Shown piece by piece: positions 26,425-34,156 of a DNA stretch of 47,471 nt (positions are counted from its first letter, which is position 1; every line of letters begins with the position of its first letter). Origin of the DNA: Ruminococcus flavefaciens (lineage in GTDB: Bacteria; Bacteroidota; Bacteroidia; Bacteroidales; P3). The notes under the pieces are model-generated. The model saw only the letters and a list, made by a program, of their open reading frames with translations, made no database searches and was not told where the DNA came from. The position numbers and the translations under genes are program-made. The stretch spans positions 1 through 47,471 of the forward strand of contig JAMPAI010000015.1 of NCBI GenBank assembly GCA_023667315.1, written 5' to 3'.

Positions 26425-27317
26425 AAGTTCAAATAACTTTTTATCGTGGATTCGAGCGCAAGGTCGAACTTGGAATTCGGTATGGCGCCGAACTGTGATT
26501 CAAATTTCTCCACCGTACCGTCCATCAACATAATTTGATTCTCACTATATGGAATCGTTCCATATTTTATTTCTATGGGCGATTTCAAGACAGCCTTGAT
26601 TTTTTCTAAAATTTCTCTATTGGAATGAATTTCCGCCGGCTGACTAAGATTATAGACCCCGCTTTTTCCTTTCGCCCCAACTATCCGGCACAACGCATCG
26701 GCGTAATCCGAAGAATAGAGATAGGAATATTTCTGACAGCCTTCCGTAGTACGGAACTCCTTCTCTTGATTCAAGCACTTTAGCGTAAAGGCTTGTATAA
26801 GACCTCCGTCCTGCAGTTCGCCGAATACCGTAAAAATTCGGATCCATTGCCACTCGATACCGGTTTCCCGACAGTATTCCTGAAGGTTTCTCCTGCATTT
26901 ATCCTTTGCCTTCCCATATTCCGAGATCGGTTTAACTGCGTCTTCTTCCGATATACGACAATCATAATATCCATATTCCGCCTGACTGCCCAGACTGATA
27001 ATCTGCCTATACGGGTATAGACGGAAAAACCTGTCCGTCAACCGGATATTCCTTGCCTGCACATCCTCTTCCTCCCGTTCCGGCCCTCTCACTCCAGCCC
27101 AAGCCGCATGAAACAAAACATCGGGAGCGAACTCGTTTACCGATGCCTCCATACTTCCGTCGTCGATAACCCATTTTATCCGCTCACTCAATAAGGAGGG
27201 GAACCTATTTATGGAAGAAGTCCTCCTGAGGCAAAGCACCTCATGACCCGCTTCCAATGCCCTAAGCACAAAATGATGTCCGAGGAACCCAGTACCTCCC
27301 GTTACGAATATTTTCAT
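26421..27317 (-). CDS. NAD(P)-dependent sugar epimerase/reductase (extended SDR)
   Basis: 298 residues. The N-terminal GGTGFLGHHFVLRALEAGHE is the NAD(P)-binding glycine motif. LFHAAWAGVRG and SLGSQAEYG lead to the catalytic SEYGKAKDKCRR with the YxxxK pair at about 134-138. The protein falls in the group of nucleotide-sugar 4-reductases and epimerases such as CDP-abequose synthase; the exact reaction is not readable. Given its partners it probably reduces a 4-keto or side-chain keto group of the CDP-deoxysugar. It overlaps its neighbours on both sides by 4 bases. Confidence 0.82.
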   Translation of the reverse strand: MKIFVTGGTGFLGHHFVLRALEAGHEVLCLRRTSSINRFPSLLSERIKWVIDDGSMEASVNEFAPDVLFHAAWAGVRGPEREEEDVQARNIRLTDRFFRLYPYRQIISLGSQAEYGYYDCRISEEDAVKPISEYGKAKDKCRRNLQEYCRETGIEWQWIRIFTVFGELQDGGLIQAFTLKCLNQEKEFRTTEGCQKYSYLYSSDYADALCRIVGAKGKSGVYNLSQPAEIHSNREILEKIKAVLKSPIEIKYGTIPYSENQIMLMDGTVEKFESQFGAIPNSKFDLALESTIKSYLNL

Positions 27318-28276
27318 TTTGACTTTGATGTAGGATAATCGTCGGGAAAATTAATTCTCGTCTTTTCAATAACCAAAGGCCGCTTTTTTACCTGGCTTTG
27401 AATATCCCCTATATATTCCCCTATCACACCGATAAAGATAAGTTGCACGGCCGAAAGGAAGAAAATACCGATAACAAGGGGGGCTTGCCCTGCTTGAAAA
27501 GAGTCCCAAAAAATCAGTTTGTAAACTAAATATACAAGACCGATCAAAAAACTGACAAGCGCAACGGCCATCCCCACAAAACTCGCCAAACGTAAAGGGA
27601 TCTTCGAATAGCTTACAAAACCGAGCATCGCGACATGATACAGCGAGAAGAAATTGTTTTTTGTTTTGCCATATAAGCGTACAGGCTGTTCGTAATATAC
27701 AATAGACCGATCGTATGCCATCTCATTCACAAGACCCCTGAAATACGGATTGGGATCATCGATTTGCCGCAACATATCCACAAATTCCCGGTCGTAGAGT
27801 CCGAATCCATAGTAGTTCGCCACCTGCTCAACATCCGACATTTTGTCGATTAAACTGTAAAAAACTTTTCGCAAGAAAAACATCAACCTGCTTTCCTTAC
27901 TTTTGTTCTTCACCCCCATCACCACCTTGCTTCCTTCTTCCCATTTCTTTACGAATTCAAGAATTTTTTCGGGAGGATCCTGCAAGTCGGCCACCATAAA
28001 GATCACGGCATCCCCGTAACACTGCCTTATTCCGTAAAAAGGAGAGTTGCTTTGTCCGAAGTTCCTAATGTTCACAATGCAACGGATTCGCTTATCGTCT
28101 TCTATCTCTTTCCTGATTTGTGCCACCGTGTTATCTTTGGAAGCATTGTCGATAAAGATATGCTCGTATTCATACTGAGGAATTTGAGCCATTACCTCAC
28201 GTACCCGCTGACATAAAACAGGTATGTTCTCCTCTTCGTTGTAGCAAGGCGTCAATATGGATATGAGTTTTTTCAT
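27314..28276 (-). CDS. Membrane glycosyltransferase family 2 (GtrB/DPM1 type)
   Basis: 320 residues from the ATG at 28276, which forms an ATGA overlap with the rfbG stop; an earlier in-frame ATG at 28309 lies inside rfbG and is less likely. The GT-A domain starts ISILTPCYNEEENIPVLCQR, with FIDNASKDNT and the metal-binding FMVADLQDPPE. Two C-terminal membrane helices (about 233-255 and 270-295) are as in the polyprenyl-phosphate glycosyltransferases GtrB and ArnC. It probably moves a sugar to undecaprenyl phosphate or onto a surface glycan. It is the only glycosyltransferase of the operon, so other assembly genes must lie elsewhere. Confidence 0.85.
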   Translation of the reverse strand: MKKLISILTPCYNEEENIPVLCQRVREVMAQIPQYEYEHIFIDNASKDNTVAQIRKEIEDDKRIRCIVNIRNFGQSNSPFYGIRQCYGDAVIFMVADLQDPPEKILEFVKKWEEGSKVVMGVKNKSKESRLMFFLRKVFYSLIDKMSDVEQVANYYGFGLYDREFVDMLRQIDDPNPYFRGLVNEMAYDRSIVYYEQPVRLYGKTKNNFFSLYHVAMLGFVSYSKIPLRLASFVGMAVALVSFLIGLVYLVYKLIFWDSFQAGQAPLVIGIFFLSAVQLIFIGVIGEYIGDIQSQVKKRPLVIEKTRINFPDDYPTSKSK

Positions 28277-29340
28277 TTTCTTGTATATTGTTCGATTTGT
28301 TCCGCGCAAAGGTCATAAACGTTGCGGACCTGGTAATCCTTATACCAACGGGCGGTCATAGCCACACATTCGTGGATATTCATCTTCGGCTCCCACCCCA
28401 ATCTCGCTTTCGCCTTGTCGATATTCAACGTCAACAATTTAGCTTCATGCAAGGCCTTCGAATCAGAAATGTCGCACAAGGTTCCCGAACCGTATTCATT
28501 TATCATCATCCGCGCCACCTCCCACACCGGTACCACACTTTCCTTTCGGGGGCCGAAGTTCCAGCCTTCGGCATATGCCGTGGGTTCCTGCCACATTTTT
28601 TGCGCCAACAGCAGATAGCCGCCGAGCGGTTCCAGCACATGCTGCCACGGACGCACCGATTGGGGACTGCGAATCTCAATAGGCTTACCCGCTTCCATTG
28701 CACGCACGCAATCGGGAATAATCCGGTCCAAGGCCCAGTCACCGCCGCCTATCACATTACCGGCACGCACACTGGCTACACTTTTGCCGTGTTTTTCGTA
28801 TTGTTCGGGATTAAAGAAACTGCGACGCCAACTGCTGATGGCTATCTCGGCAGCGCCTTTGCTACTGCTATAGGGATCGTAACCGCCCATCGCATCGTCT
28901 TCCTTATATCCGTCGGACTGCTCCCGATTCTCATAACATTTGTCGGTTGTAATCATCACCGCCACCTTTACACTTGGAGTAACGCGTACCGCCTCCAAAA
29001 TGTTTATCGTACCCATCACATTGGTTTGATAGGTTTCCACGGGGATGGAATATGAAAGACGCACCAAAGGCTGCGCAGCCAAGTGGAATATAATGTCGGG
29101 ACTATATTCGGCAAAAATTCCTTTCATCCTCTCGCCGTTACAGATGTCGGCACGCAAATCGGCATGGATACGGGTACCTATACCCGAAAGCAAGAAGTTA
29201 TCGCGGGAAGTAAGCGGCGCTAAAGACACCCCTACCACTTCGGCACCCATTTGATGAAGCCAGATGGCGAGCCAACTGCCCTTGAAACCCGTATGCCCCG
29301 TTATCAGGACCCGTTTGCCTTTGTAGAAATCTCCAAACAT
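28273..29340 (-). CDS. rfbG: CDP-glucose 4,6-dehydratase
   Basis: 355 residues of the extended SDR family. It turns CDP-glucose into CDP-4-dehydro-6-deoxyglucose, the second step to CDP-3,6-dideoxyhexoses. GHTGFKGSWLAIWLHQMG is the NAD-binding motif and is characteristic of this subfamily; FHLAAQPLVRLSY and the catalytic YDPYSSSKGAAE follow, then GGGDWALDRIIPDC and WQHVLEPLGGYL. Neighbours rfbF and rfbH fit the same pathway. A 94-base gap separates it from rfbF, with no terminator visible; its stop overlaps the next start. Confidence 0.95.
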   Translation of the reverse strand: MFGDFYKGKRVLITGHTGFKGSWLAIWLHQMGAEVVGVSLAPLTSRDNFLLSGIGTRIHADLRADICNGERMKGIFAEYSPDIIFHLAAQPLVRLSYSIPVETYQTNVMGTINILEAVRVTPSVKVAVMITTDKCYENREQSDGYKEDDAMGGYDPYSSSKGAAEIAISSWRRSFFNPEQYEKHGKSVASVRAGNVIGGGDWALDRIIPDCVRAMEAGKPIEIRSPQSVRPWQHVLEPLGGYLLLAQKMWQEPTAYAEGWNFGPRKESVVPVWEVARMMINEYGSGTLCDISDSKALHEAKLLTLNIDKAKARLGWEPKMNIHECVAMTARWYKDYQVRNVYDLCAEQIEQYTRK

Positions 29341-29434
29341 TTTGTTATATTTTTACATCCAGTCCTCTTTTTCTATATCTATTTATTAAGAGAACCGGAT
29401 GCAAAGCTGTCAAGAACCGGCACCCAAGGTTACC

Positions 29435-30214
29435 TTACCAAACTTTCCAAGGCGCAGAACCGGAATCCCATAAAGTTTCCAGCTCACGTTTCTCGCGCAG
29501 GGTGTCCATCGGTTTCCAAAAACCGCGATGACGATAAGCCACCAATTCTCCCTGAGCGGCAAGCGTTTCAAGCGGCTTTCGCTCCCATACCGTGTTATCA
29601 TCCTCTATGTAATCGAGAACGCCAGGTTCGAGCACAAAAAATCCACCGTTTATCCAAACATTGTCGCCCTTGGGCTTTTCCTGAAACGAAAAAATTTTAA
29701 CTCCGTCTTGCCCGTCGAAAGTAACGGCACCGAATCTACCTGCAGGTTGCACAACCGTTACGGTAGCCTGTTTTTTCTGTTCTCGGTGAAAATTCAAAAG
29801 CGCAGAAATATCGATGTCTGCAACACCATCGCCATAGGTAAGCATAAAAGGTTCATCGGGAGAAAGATATTCTTTAATCCGCTTGATACGGCCACCGGTC
29901 ATGGTATTGAGGCCTGTATCCACCAGCGTGACCTTCCACGGTTCGGCATTGGAGTGGTGTATATCGATGGTGTTGTCCGACAGATTTATGGTCATATCGG
30001 CACGATGCAGGAAATAGTCAACGAAATACTGCTTGATCATATGGGCCTTGTAGCCGCAGCAAACAATAAACTCGTTGAATCCGTAGTGCGAATATATCTT
30101 CATGATATGCCAGAGAATGGGCTTTCCTCCGATTTCCAGCATAGGTTTGGGCCGCGTTTCGGTTTCTTCCGAAAGCCGGGTGCCGAAGCCGCCCGCCAAG
30201 AGAACTACTTTCAT
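29435..30214 (-). CDS. rfbF: Glucose-1-phosphate cytidylyltransferase
   Basis: 259 residues, normal length. It couples CTP and glucose 1-phosphate to give CDP-glucose. The nucleotidyltransferase signature is LLAGGFGTRLSEETETRPKP, with the GGKPILWHIMKIYSHYG continuation and YGDGVADIDI metal site; WINGGFFVLEPGVLDYI and FWKPMDTLREK are typical of RfbF. It follows rfbH by 18 bases and precedes rfbG. Confidence 0.96.
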   Translation of the reverse strand: MKVVLLAGGFGTRLSEETETRPKPMLEIGGKPILWHIMKIYSHYGFNEFIVCCGYKAHMIKQYFVDYFLHRADMTINLSDNTIDIHHSNAEPWKVTLVDTGLNTMTGGRIKRIKEYLSPDEPFMLTYGDGVADIDISALLNFHREQKKQATVTVVQPAGRFGAVTFDGQDGVKIFSFQEKPKGDNVWINGGFFVLEPGVLDYIEDDNTVWERKPLETLAAQGELVAYRHRGFWKPMDTLREKRELETLWDSGSAPWKVW

Positions 30215-30232
30215 TTTCTACTGTTTTCGTGT

Positions 30233-31573
30233 CTATTCCAAGCCTTTTCCTTTCAAAAAAGCGTGGATCTGATTCAACGAATATTCGATTTGGGTCGCGG
30301 TCAAACCAGGGTAAGTGCCCAGGAAAAACGTGCGCTCCATAATGATGTCGGTGTTTTCCAGGTTGCCCACAATGCGTTTTTCCACCTGCAGGTAAGCCGG
30401 CTGCTTCACCATATTGCCGGCAAAAAGGTTGCGGGTCTCCACACCCATACGGCTCAGGAAGTCGGTAAACTCGGTGCGGGTGAACCCTGCCGATTCCCTT
30501 ACCGTAACCGGATAGGCGAACCAGGCCGGATCCGAATCGGGTTCGGCCACAGGTAGGATAAAAAATTTTTCGAGCGGCTTGAAACCTTTTTCCCAAGCGC
30601 GGAAATTTTCCTTGCGTCTTTCAACGAACTTCGGCAGTTTGTCCATCTGCGCACTGCCGATGGCCGCCTGCATATCGGTCATCTTAAGGTTGTAGCCGAT
30701 ATGGGAATACACGTACTTGTGATCGTAGCCCAAGGGAAGCTCGCCGTATTGCTTGGTAAAGCGGCAGCCGCAACGGTTGTTCTGCCCGCCCTCGCAGGAA
30801 CAGTCGCGCCCCCAGTCGCGGAAAGAGCGCACCGCCTTGGCGATAAGCGGGTCATCGGTGCAGACCATGCCGCCTTCGCCCGTGGTGATATGGTGTGCCG
30901 GATAGAACGAGAAGGTGGAGACATGGCCGAAAGTGCCTGTTTTCTTACCCTTGTAGGTGGAACCGAGCGCATCGCAGCAGTCTTCGATAACCCACAGGCC
31001 GTATTCCTCGGCTAATTTCATCACTTCCTCCAGACAGAAAGGATTGCCTAAGGTATGGGCCAGCATAATGGCACGGGTCTCGGTGGTGATGGCGCGGCGG
31101 GCCTGCTCTATAAGCATATTGTAGTTGCCCGGTTCCACGTCCACGAACACGGGAATCAGACCGTTCTGGATAATCGGGTTCACCGTGGTGGGGAAACCGG
31201 CCGCCACCGTAATCACCTCGCTGCCTTTCTTAAGGCGTTTGGCTCCGAAAAGATGGCTGGTAAGCGCAGTCAGGGCCAAGAGGTTGGCCGAAGAGCCGGA
31301 GTTCACCGCAAAAGCGTGGTTCAGACCGATATAGGCCTTGAACTTATCGGTAAACTCCTTGGCGTAACGGCCTTCGGTAAGCCAGAAATCCAGGGAAGAA
31401 TCCACCAGATTCACTATCTCGTGTTCGTCGAACACCCGTCCGGCATACCGCACTTCCTGCTTCTGCCCCGCTTCGGGTTCGGGTCTGCTTCCGAACTGAG
31501 CCTGATAATACTCAGCGGTGAGCCGCTTTATCTCGGCACGCAGTTCATCGGCATTCAGGGCTTTCTTTGCCAT
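30233..31573 (-). CDS. rfbH: CDP-4-dehydro-6-deoxyglucose 3-dehydrase (E1)
   Basis: 446 residues. This is a PMP/iron-sulfur enzyme of the DegT/aminotransferase fold that removes the 3-hydroxyl of CDP-4-dehydro-6-deoxyglucose. Two features separate it from aminotransferases: the PLP lysine is replaced by histidine (H227 in SFYPAHHITTGEGG), and four cysteines (C258, C260, C268, C270) can hold a [2Fe-2S] cluster. The family needs a reductase partner (E3), and none is seen in the window. It is the first gene of the sugar operon, 21 bases after fabD. Confidence 0.95.
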   Translation of the reverse strand: MAKKALNADELRAEIKRLTAEYYQAQFGSRPEPEAGQKQEVRYAGRVFDEHEIVNLVDSSLDFWLTEGRYAKEFTDKFKAYIGLNHAFAVNSGSSANLLALTALTSHLFGAKRLKKGSEVITVAAGFPTTVNPIIQNGLIPVFVDVEPGNYNMLIEQARRAITTETRAIMLAHTLGNPFCLEEVMKLAEEYGLWVIEDCCDALGSTYKGKKTGTFGHVSTFSFYPAHHITTGEGGMVCTDDPLIAKAVRSFRDWGRDCSCEGGQNNRCGCRFTKQYGELPLGYDHKYVYSHIGYNLKMTDMQAAIGSAQMDKLPKFVERRKENFRAWEKGFKPLEKFFILPVAEPDSDPAWFAYPVTVRESAGFTRTEFTDFLSRMGVETRNLFAGNMVKQPAYLQVEKRIVGNLENTDIIMERTFFLGTYPGLTATQIEYSLNQIHAFLKGKGLE

Positions 31574-31594
31574 GTCTCCACGTAGTTTAATCGG

Positions 31595-32476
31595 TTATTC
31601 GGCACCCATCACTTCCACGCCCGGCACGATCTTGCCCACCAGGCCTTGGAGCACCTTGCCGGGGCCTACCTCGATAAAGCGGGTGGCGCCGTCGGCGTGC
31701 ATGTTCTGGGCGATTTTCGTCCAACGCACGGGCGAGGTAAGCTGGGCAATCAGATTGGCCTTGATCTTTTCGGGATCGGTATAGGGTTGCGCATCTACAT
31801 TCTGATAAACGGGGCAGACGGGGGTGTTGAACCTGGTGGCCTCGATAGCTTGCGAAAGTTCCACACGGGCCGGTTCCATAAGCGGGGAATGGAAAGCGCC
31901 GCCCACCTTGAGCGGCAGGGCGCGTTTGGCGCCGGCGGCCTTGCACTGTTCGCAGGCTTCCTCAATACCCTTCATGCTGCCCGAAATAACCAGCTGGCCG
32001 GGGCTGTTGTAATTGGCCGGAACCACCACCTCGCCGGCAATGCCCGCACAGATTTCCTCAATCTTTTCATCGGGCAGGCCGATGATGGCCGCCATCGTGG
32101 AGGGGTTCATCTCGCAGGCTTTCTGCATCGCGTTGGCACGTTTGGAAACGAGCACCAGGGCGTCTTCGAAGCTCAAGGCCTTGTTGGCCACCAAAGCCGA
32201 AAATTCGCCGAGGGAGTGACCGGCCACCATATCGGGCTTGAAGTCGGGCAGGCAGGCCGCCCAGATTACCGAATGCAGGAAAACGGCCGGCTGCGTAACC
32301 TTGGTCTGCTTAAGGTCTTCATCGCTGCCGGAAAACATGATGTCGGTAATCTTGAAACCGAGGATGCTGTCGGCCTTTTCAAACATTTCCTTGGCCTGCG
32401 GATATTTTTCGTACAGGTCTTTGCCCATACCCGAAAACTGTGCTCCCTGTCCGGGAAAAACATAAGCTGTCTTCAT
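31595..32476 (-). CDS. fabD: Malonyl-CoA:acyl carrier protein transacylase
   Basis: 293 residues. FabD moves malonyl from CoA to acyl carrier protein for fatty acid elongation. Seen are the oxyanion segment YVFPGQGAQFSGMG, the nucleophile in VAGHSLGEFSALVA (Ser about 93), KRANAMQKAC with the binding arginine, and the catalytic His in GGAFHSPLMEP. It lies between an orphan histidine kinase and rfbH on the same strand; other fab genes are not here. A small hairpin is present in its leader (32492-32505). Confidence 0.96.
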   Translation of the reverse strand: MKTAYVFPGQGAQFSGMGKDLYEKYPQAKEMFEKADSILGFKITDIMFSGSDEDLKQTKVTQPAVFLHSVIWAACLPDFKPDMVAGHSLGEFSALVANKALSFEDALVLVSKRANAMQKACEMNPSTMAAIIGLPDEKIEEICAGIAGEVVVPANYNSPGQLVISGSMKGIEEACEQCKAAGAKRALPLKVGGAFHSPLMEPARVELSQAIEATRFNTPVCPVYQNVDAQPYTDPEKIKANLIAQLTSPVRWTKIAQNMHADGATRFIEVGPGKVLQGLVGKIVPGVEVMGAE

Positions 32477-32491
32477 TTCTTATTCGTTTTG

Positions 32492-32505
32492 CGGGGCGTA
32501 CCCCG
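32492..32505 (-). other. GC-rich palindromic hairpin in the fabD leader
   Basis: CGGGG and CCCCG arms pair perfectly around a 4-base loop, about 15 bases before the fabD ATG, in otherwise AT-rich sequence. It could affect translation of fabD or bind a regulator. Nothing in the window identifies one. Confidence 0.3.
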
Positions 32506-32528
32506 GGTTTGCAAATCGTCTAAACTTA

Positions 32529-32536
32529 CAAAATTA
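32529..32536 (-). promoter_or_regulatory. Possible -7 box for fabD
   Basis: Minus-strand TAATTTTG fits TAnnTTTG and overlaps the stop codon of the histidine kinase gene. A T-run lies about 17 bases upstream in place of TTTG. It would give fabD and the sugar operon a promoter separate from lysC and the kinase. Confidence 0.3.
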
Positions 32537-34144
32537 ACCTTTTTCCTGCACGAAAAAAAGATGGAACACGGAGCCTTCCTTCGGCTCGCTTTCGAGCCAC
32601 ACCCGCCCGCCGTGCTGCTTCATGATGGAAGCCACATAACTCAGCCCCAGCCCGAAGCCCTTTACATCGTGCAGGTTGCCGGTAGGCACCCGGTAGAGCT
32701 TGTCGAAAATCTTCTTCTGGTTTGCCTTGGCGATGCCGATGCCGTTGTCCTTTACATCCACGCGGATGCCGCCCTCCACGTTCTGGGTCGTGATCTCGAT
32801 CAGCGGTTTTTCCGTGCAGTATTTGTTGGCGTTGTCGATCAGGTTGGAGATGATGTGCACGATATGGGTGCGGTCGCCGGTAACGAGGTCGTTATGCGCC
32901 TCCAGATGCGTTACGATGCTTCCGTTTTTGTGCATTACCTGAAAACCTGTGTTGTTGACCGCCTCCTCGATGGCCTTGTGCAGCGGAAATTCGGTCTTGT
33001 TGAGGAAATAGTCGCCCTTTTCCATACGCGAAATCTGGATAATCTGCCCGCTGAGCGACTGGAGCCGCTGGTTCTCGTTGCGGATAATGCGGAACAGTTC
33101 TTTCAAGCCTTCCTGGTCGTAGTGCATGTCGGGGTCGTCCAACGACTCGCACACGAGGGCGATCGTGCTTACCGGCGTCTTTATCTCGTGGGTAACGTGG
33201 TTTATGAAATCGCTCTTCATCTCGGTAAGCTTCTTCTGCCGCCAGATCGAGACCACGGTATAGACGAAAATGTAGATCAGCAGCACGAACAGCACCACCG
33301 AGGCCACCACCAGATACCACATCTGGGCAAAAATAAAGGCCAGACGGTTGGGAAAATAAAGCAGCAGGAAGGTGGGATAATCGGTGGGCTGCGAGGGAAA
33401 AAGGCGGTAGATGAGCGGGCTTTGCAGCAGTTCGACCCCGTATCTTCCGGTTTTCTGCAACAGGAGCTTGGAACTGTAGCTGCTGTACACGCCCCATTCG
33501 CAAGTGGTGTTCAGGTTGTGGGCCACCAATGCCGAGCTTATCATGGAATCGAGCACCTTGGGGGCGATCTGGGCGCCCACTTCCCTTTCGGGCGCCTGGC
33601 TGAGCGAGGAACGCATCATCTCGTTCAGCATCCGGCGCGCATACATCAGGTCGTCGCGCCGTTGCAACAGGTTACGGTAGGCGGTTTCGATCTGCCGCGC
33701 CAAGGTGTCGGGGAGCCGCGCCGGAAGATCGCCTTCGGCCTGCATGAAACTGCCCGTAAGCACCACCCCGTTTACCGTATCGCTCCATTTCATGCTCTTG
33801 AGGCGCTTGTGCACCAGGGTGTAGCCGCCGTCTTCGTTCCACACTAATCCGCAGGTTTCGTGCAGCACCTGCGGATAACTGTAGCGCAGCGAGCCGATCA
33901 CGGCATCCACCGAATCCAGCTCGAAGTCGAGCCTGCGCAGGTTCTGCACCCGCAGCCAGCGGGCCGAGGAGACGTCCTTGTCGAGAACGGCCACCACTTC
34001 CTCCATGGCCGCATGCGCCGAATGGTTGATGAAATCCTCCCCGATGGCGAAGATGCGCCTTGTCCAATAGAACTGCACCGACAGCAATCCCAACAGGGAA
34101 AGCGTCATCACGACCGAAATCAGAAAGAGTTTTTGCTTTTTCAT
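32534..34144 (-). CDS. Membrane sensor histidine kinase (orphan)
   Basis: 536 residues: membrane helix at about 8-27, an extracytoplasmic sensor region of about 240 residues with no recognised fold, a second helix at about 276-298, then a kinase core without a clear HAMP domain. The phosphoacceptor is H319 in FINHVTHEIKTP. The ATPase boxes are IISNLIDNANKYC (N), VKDNGIGIA (G1) and GFGLGLSYVASIMKQHGG (G2). The layout resembles RprX-like Bacteroidales kinases. No response regulator gene is near; it lies 12 bases downstream of lysC and 57 bases before fabD. The signal is unknown. Confidence 0.92.
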   Translation of the reverse strand: MKKQKLFLISVVMTLSLLGLLSVQFYWTRRIFAIGEDFINHSAHAAMEEVVAVLDKDVSSARWLRVQNLRRLDFELDSVDAVIGSLRYSYPQVLHETCGLVWNEDGGYTLVHKRLKSMKWSDTVNGVVLTGSFMQAEGDLPARLPDTLARQIETAYRNLLQRRDDLMYARRMLNEMMRSSLSQAPEREVGAQIAPKVLDSMISSALVAHNLNTTCEWGVYSSYSSKLLLQKTGRYGVELLQSPLIYRLFPSQPTDYPTFLLLYFPNRLAFIFAQMWYLVVASVVLFVLLIYIFVYTVVSIWRQKKLTEMKSDFINHVTHEIKTPVSTIALVCESLDDPDMHYDQEGLKELFRIIRNENQRLQSLSGQIIQISRMEKGDYFLNKTEFPLHKAIEEAVNNTGFQVMHKNGSIVTHLEAHNDLVTGDRTHIVHIISNLIDNANKYCTEKPLIEITTQNVEGGIRVDVKDNGIGIAKANQKKIFDKLYRVPTGNLHDVKGFGLGLSYVASIMKQHGGRVWLESEPKEGSVFHLFFVQEKG

Positions 34145-34156
34145 GCAGCGGCTCCG

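Noticed and set aside
28277-28309. Earlier ATG for the glycosyltransferase
   Set aside because: It adds 11 residues inside rfbG that do not fit the family start; ATG 28276 makes the ATGA overlap seen throughout the operon.
31646-33847. 733-codon plus-strand frame opposite fabD and the histidine kinase
   Set aside because: Antisense to two well-recognised genes, crosses their junction, and has no recognisable domain.
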